Assembly: GCA_024235755.1 (NCBI GenBank) | Contig: JACKLV010000013.1 | Location: 1 to 64,000, forward strand | Direction: 5' to 3' | DNA length: 64,000 bases | DNA from: Burkholderiales bacterium | Lineage (GTDB): Bacteria > Pseudomonadota > Gammaproteobacteria > Burkholderiales > Nitrosomonadaceae | In this document: piece after piece, positions 35,504-43,323 of the stretch | How positions within the stretch are numbered: position 1 is the first letter of the stretch | Layout of the letters: the number at the start of each line of letters is the position of its first letter | The notes under the pieces: model-generated | The model's database searches: none | Seen by the model: the letters and a program-made list of their open reading frames with translations, nothing else | Told to the model about the DNA's origin: nothing | Program-made: the position numbers and the translations under genes

Positions 35504-35978
35504 GGCTGTTTATCCCGGGACTTTCGATCCGGTGACACGAGGACATGAAGGGCTTGTCAGACGTGCCGCGCGACTTTTTAATCAAGTAATTATCGCTGTT
35601 GCTGATAGCAGCGGAAAAAACCCATTTTTTTCTTTGGAAGAACGTGTTGGCATGGCCGAGCAGGTTTTTTCAGATTGCGATAATGTATCCGTCATTCCAT
35701 TTTCAGGTTTGTTAATGGATTTTTTGCAACAACACGATGCCCGAATTATTTTGCGCGGTTTGCGCGCTGCTTCTGACTTTGAGTATGAATTCCAGATGGC
35801 GGGCATGAATCGCAGCATGTATCCTGATGTTGAAACGTTATTCATGACACCGAGCGAACAGTATATGTTTGTTTCAGCAACAATTGTTCGAGAAATTGCG
35901 TTGCTCGGCGGCAAGGCGGATAAATTTGTGCATCCAATTGTTGCACAACGGCTGCATGATAAAATCGTGCGGAAATAA
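35496..35978 (+). CDS. coaD: phosphopantetheine adenylyltransferase
   Basis: 160 residues. Nucleotidyltransferase that makes dephospho-CoA from pantetheine phosphate and ATP. Key motifs: YPGTFDPVTRGHEGLVRR with the TxxH signature (about 6-23), ILRGLRAASDFEYEFQMAG (about 86) and the C-terminal FVSATIVREIALLGG, equivalent to the ISSTxVRE nucleotide motif. The ribosome site AAAGGGGA lies in the end of rsmD. Confidence 0.96.
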   Translation: MDKAVYPGTFDPVTRGHEGLVRRAARLFNQVIIAVADSSGKNPFFSLEERVGMAEQVFSDCDNVSVIPFSGLLMDFLQQHDARIILRGLRAASDFEYEFQMAGMNRSMYPDVETLFMTPSEQYMFVSATIVREIALLGGKADKFVHPIVAQRLHDKIVRK

Positions 35979-35999
35979 CAGCTTATATTTGAGGAAGTA

Positions 36000-36251
36000 A
36001 TGGCATTAATCATAACGGACGAATGTATTAATTGTGATGTTTGTGAGCCAGAGTGTCCAAATGACGCTATTTCACAAGGCGAAGAAATTTACATGATTGA
36101 TTCCAAAAAATGCACCGAATGTGTGGGGCACTACGATGTGCCGCAGTGTGTTGAGGTCTGTCCGGTTGATTGCATTATTTCCAATCCAGATGTTGTTGAA
36201 AGCAAAGCGCAGTTACGCGCAAAATATGAAGCATTGATTGCAAAAAAATGA
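36000..36251 (+). CDS. YfhL-type 2[4Fe-4S] ferredoxin
   Basis: 83 residues. Two cluster motifs: CINCDVCEPECPN (first, CxxCxxCxxxCP) and CTECVGHYDVPQCVEVCP (second, with the longer CxxC-x8-CxxxC spacing typical of YfhL/FdxA-like proteins in this place). The C-terminal helix follows. It carries electrons in the cytoplasm; the partner is unknown. It lies 21 nt after coaD and AGGAAG precedes it. The IS remnant starts right after its stop. Confidence 0.93.
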   Translation: MALIITDECINCDVCEPECPNDAISQGEEIYMIDSKKCTECVGHYDVPQCVEVCPVDCIISNPDVVESKAQLRAKYEALIAKK

Positions 36252-36255
36252 ACCA

Positions 36256-36434
36256 CTACCGGCTGGTGTCGGTAGGTTCGAGTATGGCTGGAAGCCGTTG
36301 GATCTTACGTGACGAACGTTCTTTTACCCTTTGCATGAAATAGCTTACTGATATATGTGGAGGTATCTCTACAAACATATGGATATGATTGGTTGACAGA
36401 ACGACAGAACGACAGAACGACAGAACGACAGAAC
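36256..36434 (-). pseudogene. IS200/IS605 TnpA, middle part (remnant)
   Basis: Reading leftwards, VLSTNHIHMFVEIPPH then SVSYFMQRVKERSSRKIQR is the central block of the Y1 HUH transposase TnpA, with the HUH motif HIH. The frame stops at TAG 36258-36256 just before the ferredoxin gene, and the tyrosine helix and C-terminus are gone. The matching N-terminal part is at 37659-37859, so a single tnpA was split, with a decayed IS110-type copy in between. Clearly non-functional. Confidence 0.8.
36395..36434. repeat. five tandem copies of the 8-bp unit GACAGAAC
   Basis: Five perfect head-to-tail copies (36395-36402 through 36427-36434). On the minus strand the unit is GTTCTGTC, and the copy next to the tnpA remnant encodes the conserved Val-Leu-Ser of TnpA. 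So the array most likely grew from one 8-bp piece of the transposase by slippage at the break. No spacers, so it is not a CRISPR array. Confidence 0.9.
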
Positions 36435-36849
36435 ACCTCTGACACCCATTAGCCGTCTTGAGTCAATAGCCCAAACGAAATTCTCGCCTTACGGCGATAC
36501 ATTAACCCTTATAACACCATTACAAAACAGTTTTGCTGAACCCCTCGCGCCTGTTGCTTCATATTTTTGTGATGCAAATCGCACCAGTCACCCATCTGGA
36601 TCAAGTGAAAACAGCAACCTGTTTCACCCTGGCAGCACAGCTGCCCCGGAAGCATCTCAGTACCGTCTTGTATCCAATTGTTTGCTCAAATTTGTGGCTA
36701 CCTATAGGTGCCAACCCTTTCTGGCTTACAATCCGGACGATTCACTTCAGTCAAACCGTCAGCAATGGTGGCAAATGGCGCGGCGTCCAATCAATTTTGG
36801 TGGTTTAATATCCAACCAGGTGCACTGGTTCAACCGGCCATCGCCAAAC
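36435..36849 (-). other. non-coding end of the IS110/IS1111 element, possible bridge-RNA region (decayed)
   Basis: About 415 nt lying directly 3' of the IS110-type transposase remnant. Frames across it have no protein resemblance. In IS1111-group members the structured bridge RNA is encoded downstream of the transposase gene, so this is where it would be. I could not fold it by eye, and the copy is decayed, so this is a placement only. Confidence 0.35.
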
Positions 36850-37620
36850 CTATGCAAAACAGCGTGTAACAGAAAATACTTCTCCCGTTCTTAACACGTG
36901 ATAACAGGCGCGTGCCAGTTTATGCGCCACCGCCTTGATGGCAACAATGCCGTTGCGCTTGGCTTTCTTGCGCTGATAAAATTTTTTGCCGGTTCACAAT
37001 AGCGCACCGCAAAGTTGGCCGCTTCAACACGGTCAATCTGGCTTTGTAAAGCATGCATGACGGCCAGGTTGGTTTGCAACCCAAGTACCAACCACAGTTG
37101 TATGCAGATTCAGCTGGCTCAGATCGGCTTCGGTCAGTTGCTTGATCGTGTTGCTGTTCGCGCGGGCACCCGTATAACGCTGCATCGCCGATTCAATTGT
37201 AATGATCTGCGTACTGCGCTGCTGCACCAGTTGCATGCGTTTTCTCGCCAGATCACGCATCGCACGTCTGTCCTTGGGCATGATGTACCCTTCCGGCAAG
37301 AGTCCCAACCGCAGCAAGTGTGCGAGATGTTTGGCGTCCGATTCATCGCCGCGGTGTTTCATCCCGTCGTATTGCTTTACCGCAACAGTATTGACCAGAT
37401 GCACCGAATAACCCTGCTCCTGCAGGCCATCAATCAGCCAGTACCAGTTGAAGGTAGACTCAACCGCAATGCCGGATAATTCTTTCCCAAAAGGTGCAAT
37501 GGCTTCAAGAATCTCGGCCAACCGGCTGGCATGACGTCTGCTGTACACAACCCGGTCTGCCTCGTCAGTAATCACAATAAAACTGTTGTTCGAATGCAAG
37601 TCTATACCGCAAAATAACAT
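36850..37620 (-). pseudogene. IS110/IS1111-type transposase (decayed)
   Basis: The start MLFCGIDLHSNNSFIV is the DEDD RuvC-like domain opening of IS1111-group transposases, and KHRGDESDAKHLAHLLRLG continues it. Three lesions follow: a frameshift near 37090 moves to LGLQTNLAVMHALQ; an internal deletion joins DRVEA to ANFAVRYC and removes roughly a hundred residues including the catalytic Ser region; a second frameshift at the A6T4 run near 36985 leads to YQRKKAKRNGIVAIKAVAHK, the usual C-terminus, ending at TAG 36852-36850. It cannot encode an active enzyme. Flanked on both sides by pieces of one IS200-type tnpA, so it probably inserted there. Confidence 0.85.
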
Positions 37621-37633
37621 CTCGTCCTCCGTC

Positions 37634-37663
37634 GATAAAGTTGGTTCGAACCTTAACTTTATC
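37634..37663. repeat. hairpin at the left edge of the IS110-type remnant
   Basis: GATAAAGTT (37634-37642) pairs with AACTTTATC (37655-37663) around the palindrome GGTTCGAACC. It lies just upstream of the transposase remnant, at the boundary with the IS200 N-terminal piece, and may mark an element end or target. Confidence 0.5.
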
Positions 37664-37859
37664 CCTTCCGGCTACCGCCGGGGCGGGGGACGGCTAGATG
37701 ATTATCAATTTTTACACCTAATTCATTGCAAACCTGCTTTACAATAGTTCGTATCCTTTCACGAATTTTCCCTCGCAGTACTTTATACCGATATTTGGGT
37801 GTCCAAACAATATGATAGCGATGATGAAAAATTGTGTGACAACCTGTTGTATAGCTCAT
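37659..37859 (-). pseudogene. IS200/IS605 TnpA, N-terminal part (remnant)
   Basis: MSYTTGCHTIFHHRYHIVWTP, then KYRYKVLRG and RTIVKQVCNELGVKI, is the N-terminal third of TnpA. After GVKI the family similarity ends abruptly (DNHLAVPRPGG...), a few dozen nt before the IS110-type remnant. AAGGA sits before the ATG at 37859. The next part of the same gene is at 36256-36434. Confidence 0.85.
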
Positions 37860-37876
37860 AATCTATCCTTTTTAAA

Positions 37877-38083
37877 ATGAGGGTTTCACCCCTCACCAAA
37901 AATGAGACACTAATTCTCGATTACATACGCAAGCACGGCCGCATTTCATCCCGCAGCCTTGCAGCACGGAAACTTGACTTTGATAAACTACTGGATTTAG
38001 GTTTAATTGAAAGTAAAGGAACCGGGCGCGGCATTTATTATGTGCCTATACGATCAGTCATGAATGGTCAATGCGATAGATAA
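37877..38083 (+). pseudogene. winged-helix-like fragment, remnant
   Basis: 68 residues. LTKNETLILDYIRKHGRISS and LGLIESKGTGRGIYYVPI look like the C-terminal winged helix found at the end of Fic-type or ATP-binding proteins, but the helix-turn-helix core between them is shortened. It begins inside the IS200 left-end hairpin and has no ribosome site. Probably a leftover of a gene hit by the insertions. Confidence 0.45.
37878..37895. mobile_element. left-end hairpin of the IS200/IS605 element
   Basis: TGAGGG-tttcac-CCCTCA lies 18 nt upstream of the tnpA start. Small subterminal hairpins at this place are what TnpA recognises in IS200/IS605 elements, so this probably marks the element's left end. 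Confidence 0.55.
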
Positions 38084-38357
38084 AATCATATGGCTTTAGA
38101 TTTCGAAGATGGAGATTGGCGGCAAAGTAGGTTTAATAATTTTTTTGGGGCAATATTGCTGAAACAGCATTGTCATTTAAAGAACGAAGCTGTTTGACAA
38201 ACAAAAGCCACTCCACCCTGATTCAGGCAGCAAAAACCTTCGGTTGATCGATAAGGAAAAAGACGAAAAGGTCAAGGAAGTGAGTTAGATAGCGTCGTCA
38301 CAAGTTATAAATTACTGTATAATTATGCTGTAAGTGATTATTATACATGGTAATAGT
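38084..38357. other. non-coding stretch between mobile-element remnants
   Basis: About 270 nt, AT-rich, with no frame or structure that I recognise. It may hold the left end of the IS5-type element, but I could not define inverted repeats. Confidence 0.4.
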
Positions 38358-38950
38358 ATGTCAGAAGCTTATCGTAGACATGATCTTTCAGATCATGTGT
38401 GGTCGTTACTGGAACCCCATTTGCCAGGACGATCAGGCAAGTGGGGAGGTGTTGCAAAAGATAATCGCCAGTTTATCAACGCGGTGTTCTGGATTTTGCG
38501 CACAGGCGCACCCTGGCGGGATTTGCCGCCGGATTACGGCGACTGGAAGAACACACATCGACGATTTTGCCGATGGCGGGACAAAGGGGTTTGGGAGAAA
38601 TTACTGGAATTACTGGTCAATGACCCGGACTACGAATGGCTAATGATTGATGCCAGTCATATTAAAGTACACCCGCATGCATCTGGTGCGAAAGGCGGAA
38701 ACCAAGCGATGAATCGTACAAAAGGGGGCTCAACACGAAATTACACCTGGCCGTGGATGCGCATGGTATGCCGGTCCGAATGTTTATTACAGACGGTACC
38801 ACAGCGGATTGCACACAAGCTGCTGAATTAATCAGAGGCATCAATGCCGACTACCTGCTGGCTGATCGGGCTTATGATACCAATGAGATAGTTGAACACT
38901 GCAAGGCTAAACAAATAGAACCCGTGATTCCATCGAAGAAAAATCGTATT
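38358..38950 (+). pseudogene. IS5-family (IS427-like) transposase, two frames, 3'-truncated
   Basis: First frame from ATG 38358: SEAYRRHDLSDHVWSLLEPH, LRTGAPWRDLPPDYGDW and the first catalytic Asp in MIDASHIKVH. At AAAAGGGGG (about 38718-38728) the reading must shift -1 to continue as LNTKLHLAVDAHGMPVR, then DGTTADCTQA and LLADRAYDTNE with the second Asp. Such a slip is how IS427-like elements join orfA and orfB, so it may be programmed. The frame then leaves the family at IPSKKNRI, before the third catalytic residue (Glu), and runs into an fnr fragment. Truncated and inactive. Confidence 0.85.
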
Positions 38951-39154
38951 CGTGGTTATTCGGAAACAAGCTTTAATCTGCGGATGACGCGTGAAGAAAT
39001 CGGTAGCTATCTGGGGTTGAAGCTGGAAACGGTAAGCCGTGCCTTTTCAAAATTACAGCATGAATCTGTTATTTCTGTAAATAACAAGCATATACAGATC
39101 CATGATCTCGAACGCTTGAAACTAAAAATGGGTAATTCCACCTGCGCCACTTAG
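38951..39154 (+). pseudogene. fnr: 3' fragment of an FNR/Crp-family regulator gene, fused to the transposase
   Basis: RGYSETSFNLRMTREEIGSY, then LGLKLETVSRAFSKLQ, is the DNA-binding domain of FNR, with the ETVSRAF recognition helix that reads the FNR half-site TTGAT. The cNMP-like sensor domain and its iron-sulfur cysteines are missing. The fragment is in frame with the IS5-type second ORF, giving one 133-codon chimeric frame. It is most simply explained by an IS-mediated deletion that removed the 5' part of fnr. It ends with a stop at 39152-39154, about 70 nt before the rpsB promoter. Confidence 0.85.
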
Positions 39155-39224
39155 AGTGTCCGATGTCAGATTGGCGATCTTCCCTTAAAGCCCGCATTCT
39201 TTATAATTCATCGCTTGTGTCAGC

Positions 39225-39252
39225 TTGAGTGCTGGACTGAAAATGCTATAAT
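39225..39252 (+). promoter_or_regulatory. strong sigma-70 promoter of the rpsB operon
   Basis: TTGAGT (39225-39230), 16-nt spacer, TATAAT (39247-39252, exact consensus). The transcript should begin near 39259, leaving a leader of about 185 nt before rpsB. Confidence 0.8.
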
Positions 39253-39272
39253 GCACGAATGGCAGATGATTG

Positions 39273-39314
39273 CACTACTGTATTCAAATCAAAAGTGATT
39301 TGAATACAGTAGTG
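39273..39314. promoter_or_regulatory. perfect 18-bp inverted repeat in the rpsB leader
   Basis: CACTACTGTATTCAAATC (39273-39290), loop AAAAGT, GATTTGAATACAGTAGTG (39297-39314). Every base pairs. It starts about 14 nt after the probable transcription start, so the RNA begins with a very stable hairpin. No T-run follows, so it is not a normal terminator. It could be an RNA-stabilising 5' hairpin, a regulator site, or a leftover of a mobile element. Confidence 0.85.
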
Positions 39315-39445
39315 TTGGTATCTGTCTTTAAATTATTTTATTTCACACATTCACCTGATATAAAAGGGTGCTTTTTGGCTTTGCCTGAAAAGGAAAGCTG
39401 ATAAGTCACTTGGTGAATGGCGGTTCAACCCTTAAAGGAGAATTT

Positions 39446-40171
39446 ATGTCAGTTACAATGCGGCAAATGCTGGAAGCCGGCGTTCATTTTGGCCACCAAA
39501 CACGCTTCTGGAATCCTAGGATGGCTCCCTACATCTTCGGCCATCGAAATAAAATTCACATTATCAATTTGGAACGCACCTTGGAAAAATACGAGGAGGC
39601 GATGAGTTATGTGCGTCAGTTATCAGCAAACAAAGGCATTATCTTATTTGTAGGGACCAAGCGTCAGGCGCGCGATATCATACGTGAAGAAGCGATACGG
39701 TGTGGTTCGCCGTATGTTGATCAACGTTGGCTGGGTGGCATGCTGACCAATTTCAAAACCATCAAGCAATCGATTAAGCGTTTGCATGATATGGAAGCGA
39801 TGGTGCAAGAAGGCATGTTGGAGAAAATGATCAAGAAAGAGGCGCTCGATATGCAGCGCGAACTCGATAAATTGAATGCTAGCCTGGGTGGTATCAAGGA
39901 AATGAAAGGCCTGCCTGATGCGCTGTTTATCGTTGATGTGGGTTACCAAAAAGGCGCTGTTACTGAGGCAAAAAAACTGGGTATACCCGTCATTGGTGTG
40001 GTTGATACGAATCACAATCCTGAAGGATTGCACTACATCATTCCGGGTAATGATGATTCCAGTCGTGCCATTCGGCTGTATGCGCGCGGTGTGGCCGATG
40101 CGGTTCTGGAAGGGCGTAATCAGGCGCTTCAGGAAATCGTCCAAATGAGCGCCGAAGACTCATATGAATAA
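39446..40171 (+). CDS. rpsB: 30S ribosomal protein S2
   Basis: 241 residues from the ATG at 39446, which has AAAGGAG 5 nt upstream; the frame is open further up to 39410 but without a ribosome site. Family landmarks: SVTMRQMLEAGVHFGHQTRF at the start, NPRMAPYIFGHRNKIHIINL, RWLGGMLTNFKTIKQS and the C-terminal GNDDSSRAIRLYARGVADAV. First gene of the rpsB-tsf-pyrH-frr cluster. Confidence 0.98.
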   Translation: MSVTMRQMLEAGVHFGHQTRFWNPRMAPYIFGHRNKIHIINLERTLEKYEEAMSYVRQLSANKGIILFVGTKRQARDIIREEAIRCGSPYVDQRWLGGMLTNFKTIKQSIKRLHDMEAMVQEGMLEKMIKKEALDMQRELDKLNASLGGIKEMKGLPDALFIVDVGYQKGAVTEAKKLGIPVIGVVDTNHNPEGLHYIIPGNDDSSRAIRLYARGVADAVLEGRNQALQEIVQMSAEDSYE

Positions 40172-40209
40172 TTAGAATTTGTTAAAACTGTATCTGGAGT
40201 AAAAAGAAT

Positions 40210-41094
40210 ATGTCGGCGATTTCCGCAAGCATGGTAAAGGAATTACGCGAATTGACAGGGCTTGGCATGATGGAATGTAAAAAAGCCCTGACAGAAACTA
40301 ACGGTGATATGAAAGCGGCAGAAGATCTGCTCAGAATTAAAAGCGGCGCCAAAGCAAGTAAAGCAGCTGGCCGCATCGCGGCGGAAGGGGTTGTAGGCGC
40401 TTTTATTGCTGCCGACGGCCAATCGGGTTCTCTGGTGGAAGTTAACTGCGAAACCGATTTCGTTGCCAAAAATGAGGATTTCATTAAATTCGCCAACGAT
40501 CTGGCCGAATTGGTTGCGGCAATAAAAGTGAGCGATGTGCAGGTTCTCAGTGAAACAGCTTTGCCTGACGGCGAGGCGGTCGAGTCGGCGCGAAAAGCGC
40601 TGGTAATGAAACTCGGTGAAAATATCAGTATCCGCCGCTGTATATCTCACGAAACAAACGGGCAGTTGGCTTCCTATTTACATGGAACCAAAATTGGCGT
40701 CATGGTGGATTACCAAGGCGGTGATGAAACTTTGGGCAAAGATTTGGCGATGCATATTGCCGCCAGTAAGCCGATGTGTGTTTCCAAGGATCAAGTATCT
40801 CCGGAAGTGTTGGCGCACGAACGTGAGATTTTTGCAGCGCAAGCTGCCGAGAGCGGCAAGCCTGAGAATATTATAGAAAAAATGGTCGATGGGCGTATCG
40901 CAAAGTACTTGGCAGAAATTACTTTGCTGGGCCAACCATTTGTCAAGGATCCTGACCAGACTGTAGAAAAATTGTTGGCAAAGAAAACGGCCTCTGTAAA
41001 TGGATTTTCTCTATTTGTGGTTGGTGAAGGTATCGAAAAGAAAACAGAAAATTTTGCGGAAGAAGTAAAAGCACAGATGGGCCAAACCAGATAG
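40210..41094 (+). CDS. tsf: elongation factor Ts
   Basis: 294 residues. Nucleotide exchange factor for EF-Tu. N-terminal UBA-like domain with VKELRELTGLGMMECKKAL, then the core with VEVNCETDFVAKNEDF, including the TDFV motif that contacts EF-Tu, and the C-terminal module ending VKAQMGQTR. It follows rpsB by 38 nt in the usual order. Confidence 0.98.
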   Translation: MSAISASMVKELRELTGLGMMECKKALTETNGDMKAAEDLLRIKSGAKASKAAGRIAAEGVVGAFIAADGQSGSLVEVNCETDFVAKNEDFIKFANDLAELVAAIKVSDVQVLSETALPDGEAVESARKALVMKLGENISIRRCISHETNGQLASYLHGTKIGVMVDYQGGDETLGKDLAMHIAASKPMCVSKDQVSPEVLAHEREIFAAQAAESGKPENIIEKMVDGRIAKYLAEITLLGQPFVKDPDQTVEKLLAKKTASVNGFSLFVVGEGIEKKTENFAEEVKAQMGQTR

Positions 41095-41132
41095 ATATGA
41101 TTATCGCCTCATTTTTTGAATAATACATTCTC

Positions 41133-41846
41133 ATGTCAACACAATACCGGCGCATTTTGCTTAAGCTATCAGGAGAGGCGCTTATGGGGGATGATAGCTA
41201 CGGCATTAATCAAACTGTAATAGGCCGGATTGTTTCAGAGATAGCAGAAATCAATGAACTGGGTGTCGAAATCGCTATTGTGGTTGGTGGTGGCAACATC
41301 TTTCGCGGCATGAAGACAGCTAACGATGGTTTGGAACGTGTGACAGCAGATTATATGGGAATGCTGGCTACCGTTATGAATGCACTTGCATTGCAGGATG
41401 CAATGAAACAAGCAGGTCTTATTCCCAGAATACAATCGGCTTTGCGTATTGACCAAGTTGTTGAGCCTTATATACGCGGTAAAGCGATACGGTATTTAAA
41501 AGAAGGATGGGTGGTTATTTTTGCTGCCGGAACAGGAAATCCTTTTTTTACTACCGATACAGCAGCAGCGTTACGAGGCATGGAAATGGATGTCGACATT
41601 ATGCTCAAAGCAACCAAAGTCGATGGCATATATTCCAGTGATCCTAAAATTAATCCGCAGGCAACACGTTTTCGCAAAATATCATTCGATGAGGCAATTG
41701 ATAAAAATCTGCAAGTTATGGATGCAACGGCACTGACATTATGCAGAGATCAAAAATTGCCACTCAATGTGTTCAGTATTTTCAAGCCAGGTGCGCTCCG
41801 GCGCATCATTGTCGGGGAAGAAGAAGGAACCTTTGTCATGGTCTAG
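41133..41846 (+). CDS. pyrH: UMP kinase
   Basis: 237 residues. Hexameric amino-acid-kinase-fold enzyme that makes UDP from UMP. Visible: RILLKLSGEALMGDD (7-21), VVGGGNIFRG (about 50), MGMLATVMNALALQDAM, and FAAGTGNPFFTTDTAAALR, the nucleotide loop near residue 132. It is under UTP and GTP control in the family. Confidence 0.97.
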   Translation: MSTQYRRILLKLSGEALMGDDSYGINQTVIGRIVSEIAEINELGVEIAIVVGGGNIFRGMKTANDGLERVTADYMGMLATVMNALALQDAMKQAGLIPRIQSALRIDQVVEPYIRGKAIRYLKEGWVVIFAAGTGNPFFTTDTAAALRGMEMDVDIMLKATKVDGIYSSDPKINPQATRFRKISFDEAIDKNLQVMDATALTLCRDQKLPLNVFSIFKPGALRRIIVGEEEGTFVMV

Positions 41847-41915
41847 CCTTGATGCCGGCTATTATGTTCATTCGTTATCAATTACTGCGGGTGCGCAGTT
41901 TATGGAAAAATGATT

Positions 41916-42473
41916 ATGATTGCAGATGTAAAAAAAACTGCTGAACAGAAAATGCAGAAAAGCCTGGAAGCGTTAAAAGTCGATCTGAGTAAGGTCAGAA
42001 GCGGACGCGCGCATACGGGGCTTCTTGATCATGTAATGGTCGATTACTACGGTGCACCGACACCCATCAATCAAGTGGCCAATGTCAATCTGATTGATGC
42101 GCGAACAATTGGCGTGGTCCCATGGGAAAAAAAGATGGCCAGTGCTGTTGAGAAAGCGATCCGGGAATCTGATCTTGGGCTGAATCCCATGTCGGTAGGC
42201 GAAACCATTCGTGTTCCCATGCCGCCATTAACCGAGGAACGCCGGAAGGAATTAACAAAAGTGGTCAAGCATGAAGCGGAAAACGTTCGTGTTGCCATGC
42301 GTAATATCCGCCGAGATGCCAATTCCCAGTTAAAAGAATTATTGAAGTCCAAAGAAATTTCAGAGGATGATGAACGCCGTGGCCAGGAAGAAGTGCAAAA
42401 AATAACAGATCGTTATATAGCCGAGATTGAAAAGGTTCTACAAGCAAAAGAAGACGAATTGATGGCTATTTAA
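41916..42473 (+). CDS. frr: ribosome recycling factor
   Basis: 185 residues from ATG at 41916, giving the family start MIADVKKTAEQKMQKS; an in-frame ATG two codons earlier (41910) is also possible. Conserved KVRSGRAHTGLLDHV and RVPMPPLTEERRKEL are visible. With EF-G it splits 70S ribosomes after termination. The stop is 1 nt before uppS. Confidence 0.97.
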   Translation: MIADVKKTAEQKMQKSLEALKVDLSKVRSGRAHTGLLDHVMVDYYGAPTPINQVANVNLIDARTIGVVPWEKKMASAVEKAIRESDLGLNPMSVGETIRVPMPPLTEERRKELTKVVKHEAENVRVAMRNIRRDANSQLKELLKSKEISEDDERRGQEEVQKITDRYIAEIEKVLQAKEDELMAI

Positions 42474-42474
42474 T

Positions 42475-43224
42475 ATGTCTCAAGGTACAAGCTCCACGCG
42501 AGAAATACCTGAAACCGGGTCAATACCGAAGCATATAGCCATTATTATGGATGGTAATGGTCGTTGGGCGAGAAAGCGTTATCTGCCTCGGATGGCTGGT
42601 CATAAACAAGGCGTTGAAACTGTACGTAATGTCATCAAATCCTGCTCTGATCACGGTGTCGAATATCTGACGCTCTTTGCTTTCAGCAGTGAAAACTGGC
42701 GGCGTCCGGCTGATGAGGTTTCCTTTCTAATGCAGCTCTTTGCCGGCGCTCTCGAACAGGAGATATCCAAATTACATGAAAACGGTATTCGTTTCAAAGT
42801 GATTGGCGATATTTCCAGATTCGAATCCAAAATTGTTCAGTTTATTAAAAAAGGCGAACAACTCACAGCTAACAATTCCAGGCTGACACTGACGATTGCG
42901 GCAAACTATGGCGGACGTTGGGATATCATGCAGGCCATGCGCCGGTTGATGGAAAAATCAACTGAATTGCCGACTCACCTCAATGAAGAAAATCTTGCAC
43001 AGTACCTGTCTATGTACTACGCACCAGAGCCTGATTTATTTATACGTACGGGCGGAGAGTGTCGCATCAGTAATTTTTTATTATGGCAGCTTGCTTATAC
43101 GGAATTATATTTTACCGATACGCTTTGGCCGGATTTCGATGAAAACGAGTTCGATCTTGCCATCCAGTCATATCAACAACGGGAGCGGCGTTTTGGCCAA
43201 ACCAGCGAACAAGTTCAACAATAG
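42475..43224 (+). CDS. uppS: undecaprenyl diphosphate synthase (cis-prenyltransferase)
   Basis: 249 residues. Makes the C55 lipid carrier for peptidoglycan from farnesyl and isopentenyl diphosphate. Visible: IAIIMDGNGRWARKR with the catalytic Asp (about 26), HKQGVETVRN, LTLFAFSSENWRRP (about 68) and the C-terminal PDLFIRTGGECRISNFLLWQ, where GGE-R-S-N-F-L-W-Q binds the second diphosphate. Starts directly after frr. Confidence 0.97.
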   Translation: MSQGTSSTREIPETGSIPKHIAIIMDGNGRWARKRYLPRMAGHKQGVETVRNVIKSCSDHGVEYLTLFAFSSENWRRPADEVSFLMQLFAGALEQEISKLHENGIRFKVIGDISRFESKIVQFIKKGEQLTANNSRLTLTIAANYGGRWDIMQAMRRLMEKSTELPTHLNEENLAQYLSMYYAPEPDLFIRTGGECRISNFLLWQLAYTELYFTDTLWPDFDENEFDLAIQSYQQRERRFGQTSEQVQQ

Positions 43225-43323
43225 ATGGCAGAATGCAATAAGTTTGTGCAATATGCGTCAGTTGGCTGTAGTCAATTTTTATAATTGTTGCCTTGGTATG
43301 TTTCGACAGTACAGAAGGAAATT

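Noticed and set aside
36395..36434. Direct repeats as a possible CRISPR array
   Set aside because: Units are 8 bp without spacers.
36533..36894. Reading frames across the region 3' of the IS110 remnant
   Set aside because: No protein resemblance; they lie in the element's non-coding end.
37643..37652. GGTTCGAACC as a tRNA T-arm
   Set aside because: No acceptor stem, anticodon arm or CCA context around it.
39273..39314. The rpsB-leader hairpin as a terminator of the upstream fragment
   Set aside because: No T-run follows, and the strong promoter lies upstream of it, so termination there would silence rpsB.
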